NCBI GenBank assembly: GCA_002189035.1
Contig: NEEC01000012.1
Coordinates: forward strand, 1,798,001 to 1,862,000
Source: Utricularia gibba
Taxonomy: Eukaryota > Streptophyta > Magnoliopsida > Lamiales > Lentibulariaceae
Length of the DNA stretch: 64,000 bases
Reading direction: 5' to 3'
In this document: in pieces, positions 1 to 10,639 of the stretch
Numbering within the stretch: position 1 is the first letter of the stretch
Layout: each line of letters starts with the position of its first letter
Notes under the pieces: generated by a model
The model's database searches: none
What the model was told of the DNA's origin: nothing
What the model saw: the letters and a program-made list of their open reading frames with translations, nothing else
Made by a program: the position numbers and the translations under genes

Positions 1-26
1 CACAGAGGAGAAAGTGCCACATTTAC

Positions 27-1437
27 CTGTGTTTATGGATGGATCGGAATGATCGAATAGAACGGTATTGTAGGGGCAAAACTTCATGAGATCATACTGG
101 AAGCAATGAAGCAAGTTCTCAGAAACAGAGACTCAAATGCCTAGTGATTTTGAAGGGATCAAACCTTGTAAGGTACATAGTTTCCATGCCATGCCACTAC
201 ATTGAATGGAGAGAAATCTTGAACAGCAGTGAACAAAGTTCCTCCAAACTTTTGCACAACAGTAAAACCAGGGCAAGGATCATCCTGATACCAAGCAACA
301 GGGGCCAGAAAATCCCGTGGATCAGCAAGACCGTTAGCACCTAAACCCCAACAAGTAATCAGATTTCGAAACTTGGCTGAGAGATGAAAAAATGTAGGAA
401 CTTTGGTGCACCTATTGGTCCAAGATCAGGAAGCTGAAAATGTGTTCCATATATTTCAGCAACATAACCCTTGGCTACTTCATCTTGCAGATCAACAGCA
501 AAGCGGAATCCCTGTGGTATAACTACTATCTCACCTGGAGAAACCCGCAGTTTGCCACATTCTGTGGTGATGCACAATACTGCATAAAATTATCAATATA
601 AGGAGACAACCCAATCAGTGATTAGCAAGCAATTGTTCTCTGAAGAGATGATAAATCAGAGTAAGGTTATACTGTTCTTCCTCTAGGAAAAATGGCATAT
701 AATTGAGGCTATTAGCAGAGCTACACTGGTTTAAACAGGTTATTGCTATAGATTTCTCACCCCCTTGTTGAGGAACAATCAAAAAATCCCCATCAGCGTT
801 GCAAAATGCGCAATCCTCCATTGACTTGTTAGCAGCGTATCTGCAATCCGATGAGAGTTAATTCTCTGAACCACAACCCAATGGAAGAACATGGAGCAGG
901 AATTACATGTGAATAGCGAAGCCCTGGCGGAGAAACGAGCTCCCGGCGCCACAAACAGTAGACAACCCATCGATAAAATCAGTTGGGGACTCCGGGATCT
1001 CAGCCGGCCTCCACCGGAGTTGTGTCGGGGTGACGGTGCTATTTGATTCATTGAACTCGCTTACCAATTTTCCGTGAACGGGAACCCTGGGAGTGAACGG
1101 CTCATGCGAAACGGATGGCTTAACGCGATACAGCCAACTGCCAGCTCCAAGTAAACCTCCATTAAAAACTCAGCATTTCAAGGGGAACAAAAGAAACAAC
1201 TTGAAACAAAGAATTCGTAAAGCAGTACGTGCGCTTGTTGAGATTGCGGGGAGACGTGAAGGAGGTGCCGGAGATTTGCTCTGCGTAGAGGCCGTACGGG
1301 CAGATAAGGGGACTGTTTTGGTTTGTGGGTAGCGCTCCCTTGATCGCTTCGGAAGACAAATGGTTACCAAAGCCAGATTGATACTCCAATTCCTCCGGGA
1401 ACGCCCGCCGCTTTGCCGTAGCCGTGTTTTTCGCCAT
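27..1437 (-). CDS. HGO: Homogentisate 1,2-dioxygenase (3' end outside window)
   Basis: Opens the ring of homogentisate to maleylacetoacetate in tyrosine breakdown; a cytosolic non-heme iron enzyme. Six exons are readable on the minus strand: 1229-1437, 907-1137, 761-840, 412-579, 165-340 and 27-96; the phases join without frameshift. Exon 1 gives the family start, with [13 protein letters not shown] and [15 protein letters not shown]. Exon 3 carries [17 protein letters not shown], exon 4 RGYVAEIYG-like [21 protein letters not shown], and exon 6 [12 protein letters not shown]. The start is the first ATG of the conserved N-terminus ([11 protein letters not shown]). The C-terminal part with most iron ligands lies left of base 1, so catalytic integrity cannot be judged. 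Family assignment is firm. Confidence 0.95.
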
Positions 1438-1735
1438 ATGTGATGATCAATCGGCAACTGGAAACCTCTCGCTTTATCCACTTGTCTGAACTCATTACTA
1501 TTCTCTTCGGACCCATCAGATAGATAAAAAAAAACAAAGTCTGTGAAGTGGAAATGGAAAGGAAAACCATAATCACCAGTTAGTGACAACAAAACCAACA
1601 TATTTCCCTCTTTCTTATCCAAACTTCTGCAAATGTTGCATGAAGCTCTGCTTTTTATTTATATTCATTCGTCTGAGACACTGCGAGAAACCAGACAAAT
1701 TGCTATCGATTATGAATGCTTGAAGTCCAGTGATT

Positions 1736-2357
1736 CTAAGCAGCGTACCGCATTCTCGCAGCCATCCTAAGGGTGAGCCACGGCCTTTCCGGAACAGGAT
1801 CAGGTTCGATGATGGAATGTGCAGGGAACTCAGCTTCCTCGTCGACCAACTCCATTGCCCCTGAAACTAGCTTCAATAATGAACTCCCTGCCCCGAAGCA
1901 CTTATAACTGGAGAAAAGATGCGACCCGAAATGGATGAAAAGGGCAGGGTTCTAATGTAAAGTTCGCTTCTTTCGTTCAGCCTTGCCCCGGTTGTCCCAG
2001 TCTCCAGGCTTCACACAAGCATCAAGATAAGAATATGCGTATATCACACTTCCAAAAGGCCCCCATGGTCGTCCAAGGCATGTGAAGCTCGTTCCTCCAT
2101 TGTCAGTGATCACACATGTGAAAGCGAACTGAATCGAAAGATGGAATTTGACCTCAGGAAAAATCTTCTAAAGAAACAAAAGTTGTATCTTCGTTTGAAG
2201 GGTGGATATTTGACCTCAAAAATGTCTCCTGTTGCTTCTTTAGAAGATTTTTCTGCTCTGAGCAGTCATAAATCCTGTTGATTTGCAAATGGACATGACA
2301 ATGCTCCAAAAGAGCAGTGTGTGCTGTTACCAAAGATGAAGTAATACTTTTTCCCAT
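1736..2357 (-). pseudogene. Pectinesterase (PME) 3' gene fragment, broken
   Basis: Degenerate minus-strand remains of a plant pectin methylesterase. At about 2230-2300 one frame reads ALLEHCHVH and an adjacent frame GFMTAQSRK, the conserved PME block, split by a frameshift. After an apparent intron end (about 2125) comes VITDNGGTSF, then CLGRPWGPFGSVIYAYSYLD, the signature C-terminal block. A stop follows at about 1950, then FGAGSSLLKLV and ERPWLTLRMAARMRYAA ending in TAG at 1736-1738. The N-terminal half, the first catalytic Asp region and a start are absent. Similarity to PME31-type enzymes is from memory. The piece sits directly upstream of the HGO start on the same strand. Confidence 0.8.
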
Positions 2358-2653
2358 GATGCAAATTCAAAGTATCCTGAAAAAACAATAGTTTCATAGC
2401 AGAAGAAAAACACAGCATTTACACTTCTTTTGAGCATTTCACACCCACACACACATGTATCACTCCAGAGCATCCTTGGAGGTTTCAATTATTCACTTCT
2501 GCTAATGTATTTGATCTTGTATCACAAACATTTCATTTACAAACATTTTTCTTTTTCATCAAGTACACAAATCATGCCCACAGCTAATGATGAGAATCAA
2601 ACATTCAACCACACTATCACACACCATCAGTTTCATATGCATAATTCGCCATA

Positions 2654-2710
2654 CACTAACCATAGAAGACAATAGGCACAGAAAATGGCCAAATTCAATG
2701 GTTGTATTTC
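2654..2710 (+). repeat. Direct repeat copy 1 (57 bp)
   Basis: Begins CACTAACCATAGAAGACAA and recurs at 3184-3240 with only a few mismatches. The roughly 160 AT-rich bases after each copy also share blocks, such as a match ending in TTGAATTTCACA in copy 1 and TTGGAATTCACA in copy 2. This suggests an old duplication with a period of about 530 bp. Confidence 0.85.
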
Positions 2711-3183
2711 CACATATATGTGTCTACCTATTAAACCAAATAATTAGCTATTGAATAATTGATATAATTAAATATATAATAGATTTGTATCATTAATAAT
2801 TAACTAGATCTAATATTTTTATATGTAAATGATTTTCTTATATATTTGAATTTCACATATATATTTATCTTACTTATCGAATTCTTAATTTTAACATAAT
2901 ATCAAAGTATGATTATAAGAAATTATAAATCAATAACAATTAATTAGACATCATATTTTTGGATGTGATATATATTTCTTATATAATACAAGTCAATGCA
3001 CCTATTTGCTCAATCCATCAAAATTTTAATTTCAAAGCTGACAAGAAAGATACGTACAATTTTAGAAAGCATAGTGATTACAATAATCCTTTAGTCACTG
3101 TCTGAACAGATCCTTGAAAAAACCATCTTTGCTACCATGCCAACACATAGCCACACCATTGTGATGATGTTTCAACGGAAAAG

Positions 3184-3240
3184 CACTAACCATAGAAGAC
3201 AAGAGGCACAGAAAATGCCCAAATCCAATGGTTGTGTTTC
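3184..3240 (+). repeat. Direct repeat copy 2 (57 bp)
   Basis: Second copy of the 57-bp block at 2654-2710. It reads CACTAACCATAGAAGACAAG and is followed by a diverged version of the same AT-rich flank. Confidence 0.85.
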
Positions 3241-3631
3241 TAGTGTGTTTATTAGAATAAATACTTTTGTATAGAAAAATTAAAATAATATGATTAAATA
3301 TATAAAAAATTATAAATTATTATTAATTGATTAAGGTGCAATATTTTCAAATATAATTTACGATTCTTCTGCAATTGGAATTCACACACTACCCCAAATT
3401 GATCATTTTCTTACTTTAACACTACTAAGCGAAAAACCTACAATCATGAAAAGCACAATGATCGATGATCTCTTTACCTCTTTACGATCTCGATCAGTAA
3501 AAATAAGTCTAACATAATTGAATATATATTATTTAATTCTAATGGATTTGAAGCAAAAACATGGGCTAGGCCCATCCATACACGTACCTTTTTGGATTTT
3601 AGGAATAATGTAAAAACTCAAACCAATTTAA

Positions 3632-3870
3632 GGTATGTTCTAAAAAACTTTTATAACGTAATTTTACTTTTGTATAAATACTTTTCAAAATTAGAAGTAA
3701 AGTTAGTAAAAGTACACCCCTTATGACTTCTGTAAAAGTTTTTTTTTATTGTATGATTTTAAAAATACTTCTAATAAAAATACTTTTGAAAATAAGGATG
3801 TTCTAAAAAAAAATAACTTTTACTTTCATATAAGTAAAAGTTATTCATAAAAGTTTTCCAAAACACACCC
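3632..3870. mobile_element. MITE-like element (PIF/Harbinger-like ends)
   Basis: About 240 bp with imperfect terminal inverted repeats. The left end reads GGTATGTTCTAAAAAACTTT; the reverse complement of the right end reads GGGTGTGTTTTGGAAAACTT. TTA/TTAA flanks both sides, as expected for a 3-bp target duplication. Inside, 3812-3845 is a perfect 14-bp hairpin (AATAACTTTTACTT, loop TCATAT). No ORF. Assignment to Tourist/PIF rests only on the GGTGTGTT-type end and the TTA flank. Confidence 0.6.
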
Positions 3871-5252
3871 TTAATAAATTAAGCTTTACATATACTCAAT
3901 ATTCAACTCATTCTCAAATCTATCAAAATTAAAAATATATAGGATTACACAACTCTTCTCCAATACCATATTTACAAAAGTAACAAAACTAGTTTTGAAA
4001 CATTTCCAAACGATTCCAATGGAGCCTGCAGTTGATTTGAAGTGTGATGGAGGCTGCACCAGGGGGGGTTTTGTACTGTACACTTGGCAGTAAGTAGACT
4101 TTTATTAGCTCAGTTAACTTGTGGTTAAAATATAGGGGCTATCACGTAATTAATTCCTCCTTAATTACTCAATGTAACTGGAGCTATCGACGTGGGCGGC
4201 TGGGAAGCTGTAAATTTTGGAGACTAATCAATTCTAAATTATTTATTTAATTTCTGCATCAATCACTATGCTTCTCAACATGTATCTACATTAAACCATA
4301 CTTAGGATACCAAAGGTAGACCAATTTAATTAATAATATCTTTGAATATATTTTATAATTAAAAAAGAATTACTAGCTTTGAAAAATACTATTCGAAGGG
4401 TTTTTTAAATATTTTACAAGTCATGCATGTGTTGAAGAAACATATCTACCTGACAATAGATATAATTATCGATATGTACACGTTTAGAAATATAAAGGAA
4501 CCTATCAAGCATGACTTCAGTTTACAAGACGGTGTATCCCTCTGGCAGAGTCACATGGCTAACATTACTATTAAATTTAGCAATGTAATATCATCAATTA
4601 TATTGAGTACAAGAAATATTGAATACGTCATTACTATGTACTTGAGTTTCATGTGTAACAATGTTCTGGCTACAAAAATGGATAGATGATCGAATGTTTA
4701 ATTGAATTAGAGTACGATAATTGAATTAATAATATATTAGAGTTATTTATGTTTAGATAAACATGTGTTTTGTTGTTAAAATTAAATTTTGTTTGGTATG
4801 TAGATTTTGTACATATGCTAAGTAAATAATTTATAAATTTGGTTTTAATTTATAAAACACTTGTATATTGTTAAAGTAGACAATCAAACATATATTGTTA
4901 TCAACATATCCACTATGCCATATGCTCGTACATACGTAAGCAAGCCATATCTAAGTCCATGTACGACAACAAGTTTACATGGGTTGATTTTTTTTTTTTT
5001 TTTTTGTTTTATAGAATTTCTTCTTATTTTCATTTTCTATAATTAAATTTAGAATTTTTAAAGGAAATAAGAATGAATAGTTTTATTACACGACACATAT
5101 ATGAGTTCAAGCATACAGCTATCTGTTCACAAGCGGCCGGCGGCCGGCGTTGGGCGAGAGTCGCCGTGACTCCGGCGGCCGGCCTAGCCGCTTGCAGATG
5201 AGGTAATCCAGCATACCTTCTATCCTTTTGTGCTTCGGTTACACATGGTCGA

Positions 5253-5858
5253 TCAATGCTGGTATCCCAGAGCGAAATCTCTATCGGAAACACCTCCAGA
5301 AATGTGGCCTTGGTTTGATCCCCCAAGCATAAAACAAGCATAAAGCTCCTCGATCCTGAGATTCCGGGCGTAGCCCACGTCGTCGGTTAGGCAGGAAGTG
5401 ACTGTGCCCTCGTCCCAGCCGGCGCTCGGAGGAGGAACGAAGCCGCCGGCGGGAGCGTACAGCTGACCCCTGAGACCGAAAACCACCTCCTGAGTGCACC
5501 TGAGTTCTGCCCTAAGGGACTCAACCTCCTTCTCTAGTTGCTTTTTATCAGCTAAAGCAGCCTCAAGGCGCAGCTGAAGGGCTTCGTAGTCCAACTCCAG
5601 GCTCTGATTCTTCCACCGGGCTCTCTTGTTCTGGTACCAAATGGCGATCTGACGCGGCGGGACGGCGAGCTGCCGTGCGAGCTGCAGCTTGCGCTCTGGT
5701 TCGAGCTTCTTGGCGGCGTCGAAGCTCGACTCTAGAACCCTAACCTGCTCTTGGCTCAGCCTCTTCTTATGGACTTTGGAAGAGGAAGCTTTTTGGCTTT
5801 GTTGAAGACTCATTCCTTCTTTCTTTCTGATTGAACTGATGAAATCGATAGTGCCCAT
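5253..5858 (-). CDS. HB52: HD-Zip class I transcription factor, HB52-like
   Basis: A 201-residue single-exon protein that should bind AATNATT-type sites as a dimer in the nucleus. The homeodomain begins near residue 32 (KKRLSQEQVRVLESSF) and ends with recognition helix IWYQNKRARWKNQ. It runs straight into a leucine zipper (YEALQLRLEAALADKKQLEK). The short C-terminus keeps EELYACF, which I recall from ATHB-52. Recognition-helix position 49 is Tyr (WYQNKR) where nearly all HD-Zips have Phe. The first ATG is used, giving a short N-terminus; a start at MSLQQS is possible. A GC-rich 3' flank with repeated GGCCGGC lies at 5130-5190. Confidence 0.9.
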   Translation of the reverse strand: MGTIDFISSIRKKEGMSLQQSQKASSSKVHKKRLSQEQVRVLESSFDAAKKLEPERKLQLARQLAVPPRQIAIWYQNKRARWKNQSLELDYEALQLRLEAALADKKQLEKEVESLRAELRCTQEVVFGLRGQLYAPAGGFVPPPSAGWDEGTVTSCLTDDVGYARNLRIEELYACFMLGGSNQGHISGGVSDRDFALGYQH

Positions 5859-8800
5859 GTGTGCAACCCTAAATATATAGACTTGATCATATCTTTTTTT
5901 GCTTCAAAAAAAAAGAGAATTATTTGTTTTAAAAAAAATACTGCCATTATTAGTTTTTAAGTTCAGAAATTTATAAATCATAAAAACCCCACCATACATA
6001 AAATCTGATAAAAAAAATATTATTTTTTTGCATACAACGGTACTTTTCTTCTTTTCAGTAGCTATCACGTTTAAAAAAACAAAAAAAAAAAAAGGAGCCA
6101 ACGGCGTTTTGAATGACCAACAAACCTGATTCACTTCTACTAGCAATTCTATAGTGATTCAAATTATGATTGAATAAATAAAATATATTTTTTTAATTTC
6201 TTCTTTATAAAAAATATCAAATTGTGATTGAATCTCAATTGAGAGGTGATTCGTTTTTTTTTCTACTTCATGGGTATTCGAATTTAAGCCAATTACTATT
6301 ATGAACAATTTGCTGTTCAAAATAGTTTAACCGTAATTTAGTCACTATTTTTTAAACCTTGGAGCAAACACGCATAAGAAGTTAATAATTTCATATAACC
6401 AAAAACTTTGTTTATCTATTTATTTATGTACATTTGGTATTAGAATCAAACTCGAGCATTTAATAAGATGACACATCAAGAAAACTAAATTACTAAGGGA
6501 AAGAGCATTGAGAGTTATATACCATATTGATTACAAATAAGAAAAATAAAGCTATTTAATAGAGAAATCATAAAATATTATACCATGTCTAGAAAATAAA
6601 AATGAAAAATCATGAAGATTAAAGCAGTGTTTTGAAAAATTTTGAAAACTGTTTTTATTTTTTAAAATTATTTTAAAAAATAGAAATAAAAAGTAAAAAT
6701 AATCAATTCCTTATTTTTTCAAAAATAACTTTTGTAGTTATAATTTTAAAAATATTTTTACTATAATTATTTTTACAATTAAAATGTTTTAAAATAAAAT
6801 CATTTTTACTTCTGAAAAATAGAAATATATTTTAAAAATTTTCCAAAACATTCCTTAATTACTTAATCAGAACAGTGTCAAACAAGTATAATATGGATCA
6901 CTACATTTGATACCATATTAGAAATGGAAACTAAATCGTTACTCCAACAAATCCAATGATCCACTATACGCTTCTAAACCACATCACGAGTAAAAAGAAA
7001 GTAGTTGCTTAGCTTCACAAGAGATGTCTGAGAAAAATAAGAATGAATATTTATGTGGGGTTTGAATAAAAATAGAAGGTTGTGTTTGTTTAATATTATT
7101 TTTGAAGCTGCTGAAACGGAATGAAAGCGACAGGTAATGGATATAAATAGCGGTGGAGACTGACTTCTCATGCATGAGTGAAAGCCCCTTCACGTGCCCT
7201 CGGCCCTACCCCAAGACTAAAGTCTTCGCCAATCAATTTGAAACACAATTTCAAGAACCCTTTTTGTTTTCTGGGTTCATATCACAAAAATTATCGCAAC
7301 CAGTGGAGAGGAAATGGGAGCCAGCTCCAGAATCCGTGCCGAAATGGTATCGGGAATGTGTGTTGAAGGGGTGGGAATGCAGTAGATGTTGAGCATGTTG
7401 GAAGGGACTTTTCAAGTGAAAGAGTTATAGTATCAGGATGACAACAGTAAGCAGACAACTCATGTGGATCGAATTGAAACATGCCCCACGAGAGCATGGA
7501 CAGAATTCAATGGTTCGAAGCAAGCAGTGGATGGTGTTGACTGTTCAGTGATGGATACTTAGCTTTTTGTCACGTGACGGCACTCAGGCGGGCTTTGTCT
7601 AGTCCGAGGGGCCGACGTCATGGTGCCTGTGCACTGAACCGTCTGCTACAGAACTGGTTTGGGAAGAAACGATCGGGCATGGAATGAGAACCCTTTTTTT
7701 CTGAAGTGATTCTGTTGTGATTTGAGGAGGTGAGCTTGGAGTCTATGGCGGTGACTCCCTTCCTCATGCAGCTCCTGAAAAGGAAGCCTGTCAGGCACTT
7801 TGTTTTGAGGGGTTTAAAACCAGCATCAGCTCGCCATTTCCTTGAAAAAACTGACAAAATCTGAAACTCAAGGATCCAGTAACCGGTGATTGGAAGAATC
7901 GGTGTGCGGGAGTAAGAGTGGGACACAGAAGCAGTCAAAGATTTGTACAAGTTAAATTATTTAAGTGACTCCCATCTTGTTTGCTTAGCTTTAAGCTGTG
8001 GGTTACAGGCGTTCCCGGAGTTCTAAGCATGGGACTGAAAGCAAAAAGGTGATGGAGACAAAGGCGACGGGACATAGAGCGACAAGCCCATACCCTCACA
8101 TAGTTTATTTGGAATGGAACGAGGCAACGTGATTGATGTTGAACGCGTAGGGCACTTGTCTTGTAGTTTATGGAGCTCTTCATGTGGTCCTCAGCACCTT
8201 TTTAGGGTGCCTTTTTCTCTTCCAGAATCAGGTTGCTTGTTCAGCTCCTCGGAAAAAAAAAAAGTTAGACACAAGATGAGGAACTTGATGACGATACTCA
8301 TGTGTAGAGTTAATTATAGAAACAGGAAACAAAACCAGATGTTTTAGAGTAGCAGGGAAGTGAAACCATGGGCTTGGGGGAATCACATAGGGCTCGGCTC
8401 CACAGCATGTCTTTCAAAAAACAAAACAATCATTGAAACGTTCAGATGAATAATCATGTTACCGTCGGAGCATTACTATGTTTTAACGGTATTTTTGAAC
8501 ATTCAAATTAATCAGTTATTTTCAAAATTCAAATGATTAGTTATAAAAGTACAGACTCCTTGGTATAAGTAGAAACAATCGAATTGGTAAAATTAGGAAA
8601 TCAAATCAAGTTTATTGCTAGGAATTTATTGCAACAATCCAAAATTTGCATAGTATTGAATTATTGGAGTCATTTAGAAAAATGAACATTAATTTTTTAT
8701 ACATGCAATTTTTTTTCACACATTGAAAGAAGTATTACCATTTTTTTAATAAACCCTGAATTTCTGCCTGGTCTTACCTAGTTTTGGATTCACTAATTTC

Positions 8801-9200
8801 TCCCCCCATGTTATACTATGTATATGATTTCTTAAATATACGATTTTAATTATGTTTTTCAAAACATGAATTTTAATTCTTTTTTATATATTGCATATTA
8901 CAATATTTTGAACATACCATTGCTTTGTAGGTCACCATGTAGCATGTTTTTACACTTTCTATTCATTAATCTCGATTATTTAATCTACTAATTAGGTGGT
9001 TAATTAAATCAGTCGAATATTCGATATAAATGTAATCATAAAATTGTACACTAAACACGCAATTATTATTTTTAAAAATAGTACTTTTATAAAACGTATC
9101 AAATATGTTTTTTCAAATCAATTATTTTTGTGTAAATTAATTTTTCTTACAGTAAACTAAATCATTCTATTAAATAGAATAATCAAAATTAACCCAGCAT
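5859..9200. other. Spacer with MITE-like repeat and an unclassified block
   Basis: Mostly AT-rich. The exception is roughly 7140-8360, which has balanced base composition and a TATA-like ATATAAATA at about 7139-7147. After the TATA comes a 79-codon ORF (7153-7392) that I do not recognise and that lacks any known motif. The block may be an untranslated transcript or an old element. No RNA gene was identified in it. Confidence 0.45.
6625..6858. repeat. AT-rich inverted-repeat element, relative of the 3.6-kb MITE
   Basis: The left end reads CAGTGTTTTGAAAAATTTTG. The reverse complement of the right end reads GGAATGTTTTGGAAAATTTT. The same TGTTTTGGAAAA terminus occurs in the element at 3632-3870. 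No coding content. Confidence 0.45.
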
Positions 9201-9202
9201 TT

Positions 9203-9240
9203 TGGGCCGATAATTTCTGAAGCTCATTTGGTATTGGGCC
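9203..9240 (+). promoter_or_regulatory. Two site II (TGGGCC) motifs before a broken gene
   Basis: TGGGCC occurs at 9203-9208 and 9235-9240, 57-94 bases before the first ATG at 9297. Paired TGGGCY motifs are typical of housekeeping plant promoters bound by TCP factors. They support a real transcription unit starting here. Confidence 0.55.
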
Positions 9241-9296
9241 GGATGGCAGCAGAAATAAAAGAAAGTAAACTTGTTGGCGGGGGTGGGAAGGACTAG

Positions 9297-9800
9297 ATGT
9301 TCATCGATGCCAAAATGGCTGAAGAAGAAACGGAAGATATGTTGCTCCAAGGTTCTGCATTTTCTCTGTTCTTTTGGGGTTCTGTGTTTAGGATTTGCTC
9401 TCTGATATAATGAATTCTGTGTTTTTATCCGAGAAATGTTTGTTTTATCCTTTTCTGAAGTGAGAAATGAAGCGAATTTATGAAGCCATGTGTGGAAGAG
9501 TATTGCTGTCTTTCTGTTCTGGCTTTGAATGTCGTTTGATTCCAGTTGAGTTTGTGAAGTTGGATTTTGAATGTTCGCAGAAGAAGAGCTGGAGAAAGGA
9601 ATCCGGACGGGGCCGCCATGATTCGGTTTCTTCTAGCCCTGATGGTTACAAGGAAACGTAGGAAGCTTCGACGCGACCCTTCGAGTTCATCTGATTCTGA
9701 TCGTCGTTCGGTATGTTTAGATTCAGACTCCTTGTCTTCCAGTTGACGAAGAGCACACGCGAGGGAAGTGCAGAAAAGTAAGTGGGCGTTAAAATACCAA
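9297..9800 (+). pseudogene. 5' part of an unidentified host gene, cut by copia insertion
   Basis: Candidate exon 1 is 9297-9351, encoding MAEEETEDMLLQ from the ATG at 9315, and ends at a GT. A second coding-like segment follows an AG at about 9579: one frame reads EELEKGIRTGPP and then stops. An adjacent frame, from an ATG at about 9630, reads MVTRKRRKLRRDPSSSSD followed by SDRRS, a basic-serine-rich stretch. The frames do not join into one ORF, so the copy is broken or the model incomplete. The copia-derived block starts within the next few hundred bases. I do not recognise the family; a nuclear protein is only a guess from composition. Confidence 0.35.
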
Positions 9801-10449
9801 CAAGAAAACAGCTCCAAAGTGAGAATCTATCTCGTAGAGTGATTTGGATGAATTCAGTTCCAGAAGTAAGACTTTTGGATGAAGATTACGGAAATCACTT
9901 TTATTTTTATGGAAATGATTAATTTGATTAAATTCTATGCTGTGAAAATTATTTTTAAGAAATTTCGTTTTCTCATGAAAACTTAATAAAAGAAGCCATA
10001 TCATCATTTTTGTAAATCACTAAAGATAATCTCAACATTATTCTCTTCTTTTCATTCTTACCTTGCATTTTCATCAAACACCATGTCTCTGTTCAGATAA
10101 ACTTTTCTTTGTTTTGGATGAAATAAGCGATAGCATTGAGAAGTTTGATCATAGCCAATGAATACCAGTTTCCTTGCTTTTTCATCCAATTTTCCACGTA
10201 GTTCACCTGCAATATGCATATATGCAATACATCCAACGACCCTTAGATGAGAAACCCTTGGTTTTATTCCACTCCAAGCCTTCTGTGGAGTCATTCTAGA
10301 TAAACTCTTCAAAACCGATCTATTTAGAAGATACACACTGTAGCATCACCCCATAATTCTCTAGGGAGATTTTTAGTTTTTAGCATACTCCTTACCATGT
10401 TCATGATCATTCTATTTCTCTGCTCCACAACACCATTTTGTTGTGGGGT

Positions 10450-10639
10450 TGTAAGGCCAAGGGCCTAGTGATGTTATGCATCCCACATTGACTACGGACG
10501 GAAGAGGGGATGTGCTTAAATAGAGAAGACTCTCCTAATCTTGCATGAGGCCTTTTTCCCAGAAGGGGAGAACGTAAAACCGTGAGGGTTGGGTGCTCAA
10601 AGCGGACAATATCGTGCAAGGCAAGTGTGGGTCATGACA
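10450..10639 (-). mobile_element. Solo LTR, TRIM-like, inserted in copia integrase
   Basis: A 190-bp block. On the minus strand it starts TGTCATGACCCACACTTGCC and ends GGCCTTACA, so it has TG...CA ends. It is flanked by a perfect 5-bp duplication GGGGT (10445-10449 and 10640-10644, plus strand). Removing the block and one copy of GGGGT restores the integrase reading LTTARTPQQNGVVE. Inside are GATATTGTCCGCTTTGAGC, CACGGTTTTACG, a TATTTAA box and AATGTGGGAT. These words recall a widespread plant small-LTR (TRIM) family. The boundary evidence is direct; the family name is from memory. Confidence 0.85.

Larger units (their letters stand above)
2358..5029. other. AT-rich spacer, no gene recognised
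   Basis: About 2.7 kb of low-complexity AT-rich DNA between the pectinesterase relic and the HD-Zip gene. I see no coding similarity. It holds a diverged direct duplication (2654-2710 versus 3184-3240 and following bases), a MITE-like element (3632-3870) and a run of T at about 4986-5005. Confidence 0.6.

Noticed and set aside
1093-1332. Plus-strand ORF inside HGO
   Set aside because: Antisense shadow of HGO exons 1 and 2 and the intron between them.
7730-7790. Possible miRNA hairpin
   Set aside because: The stem is short and interrupted, and it matches no miRNA family I know.
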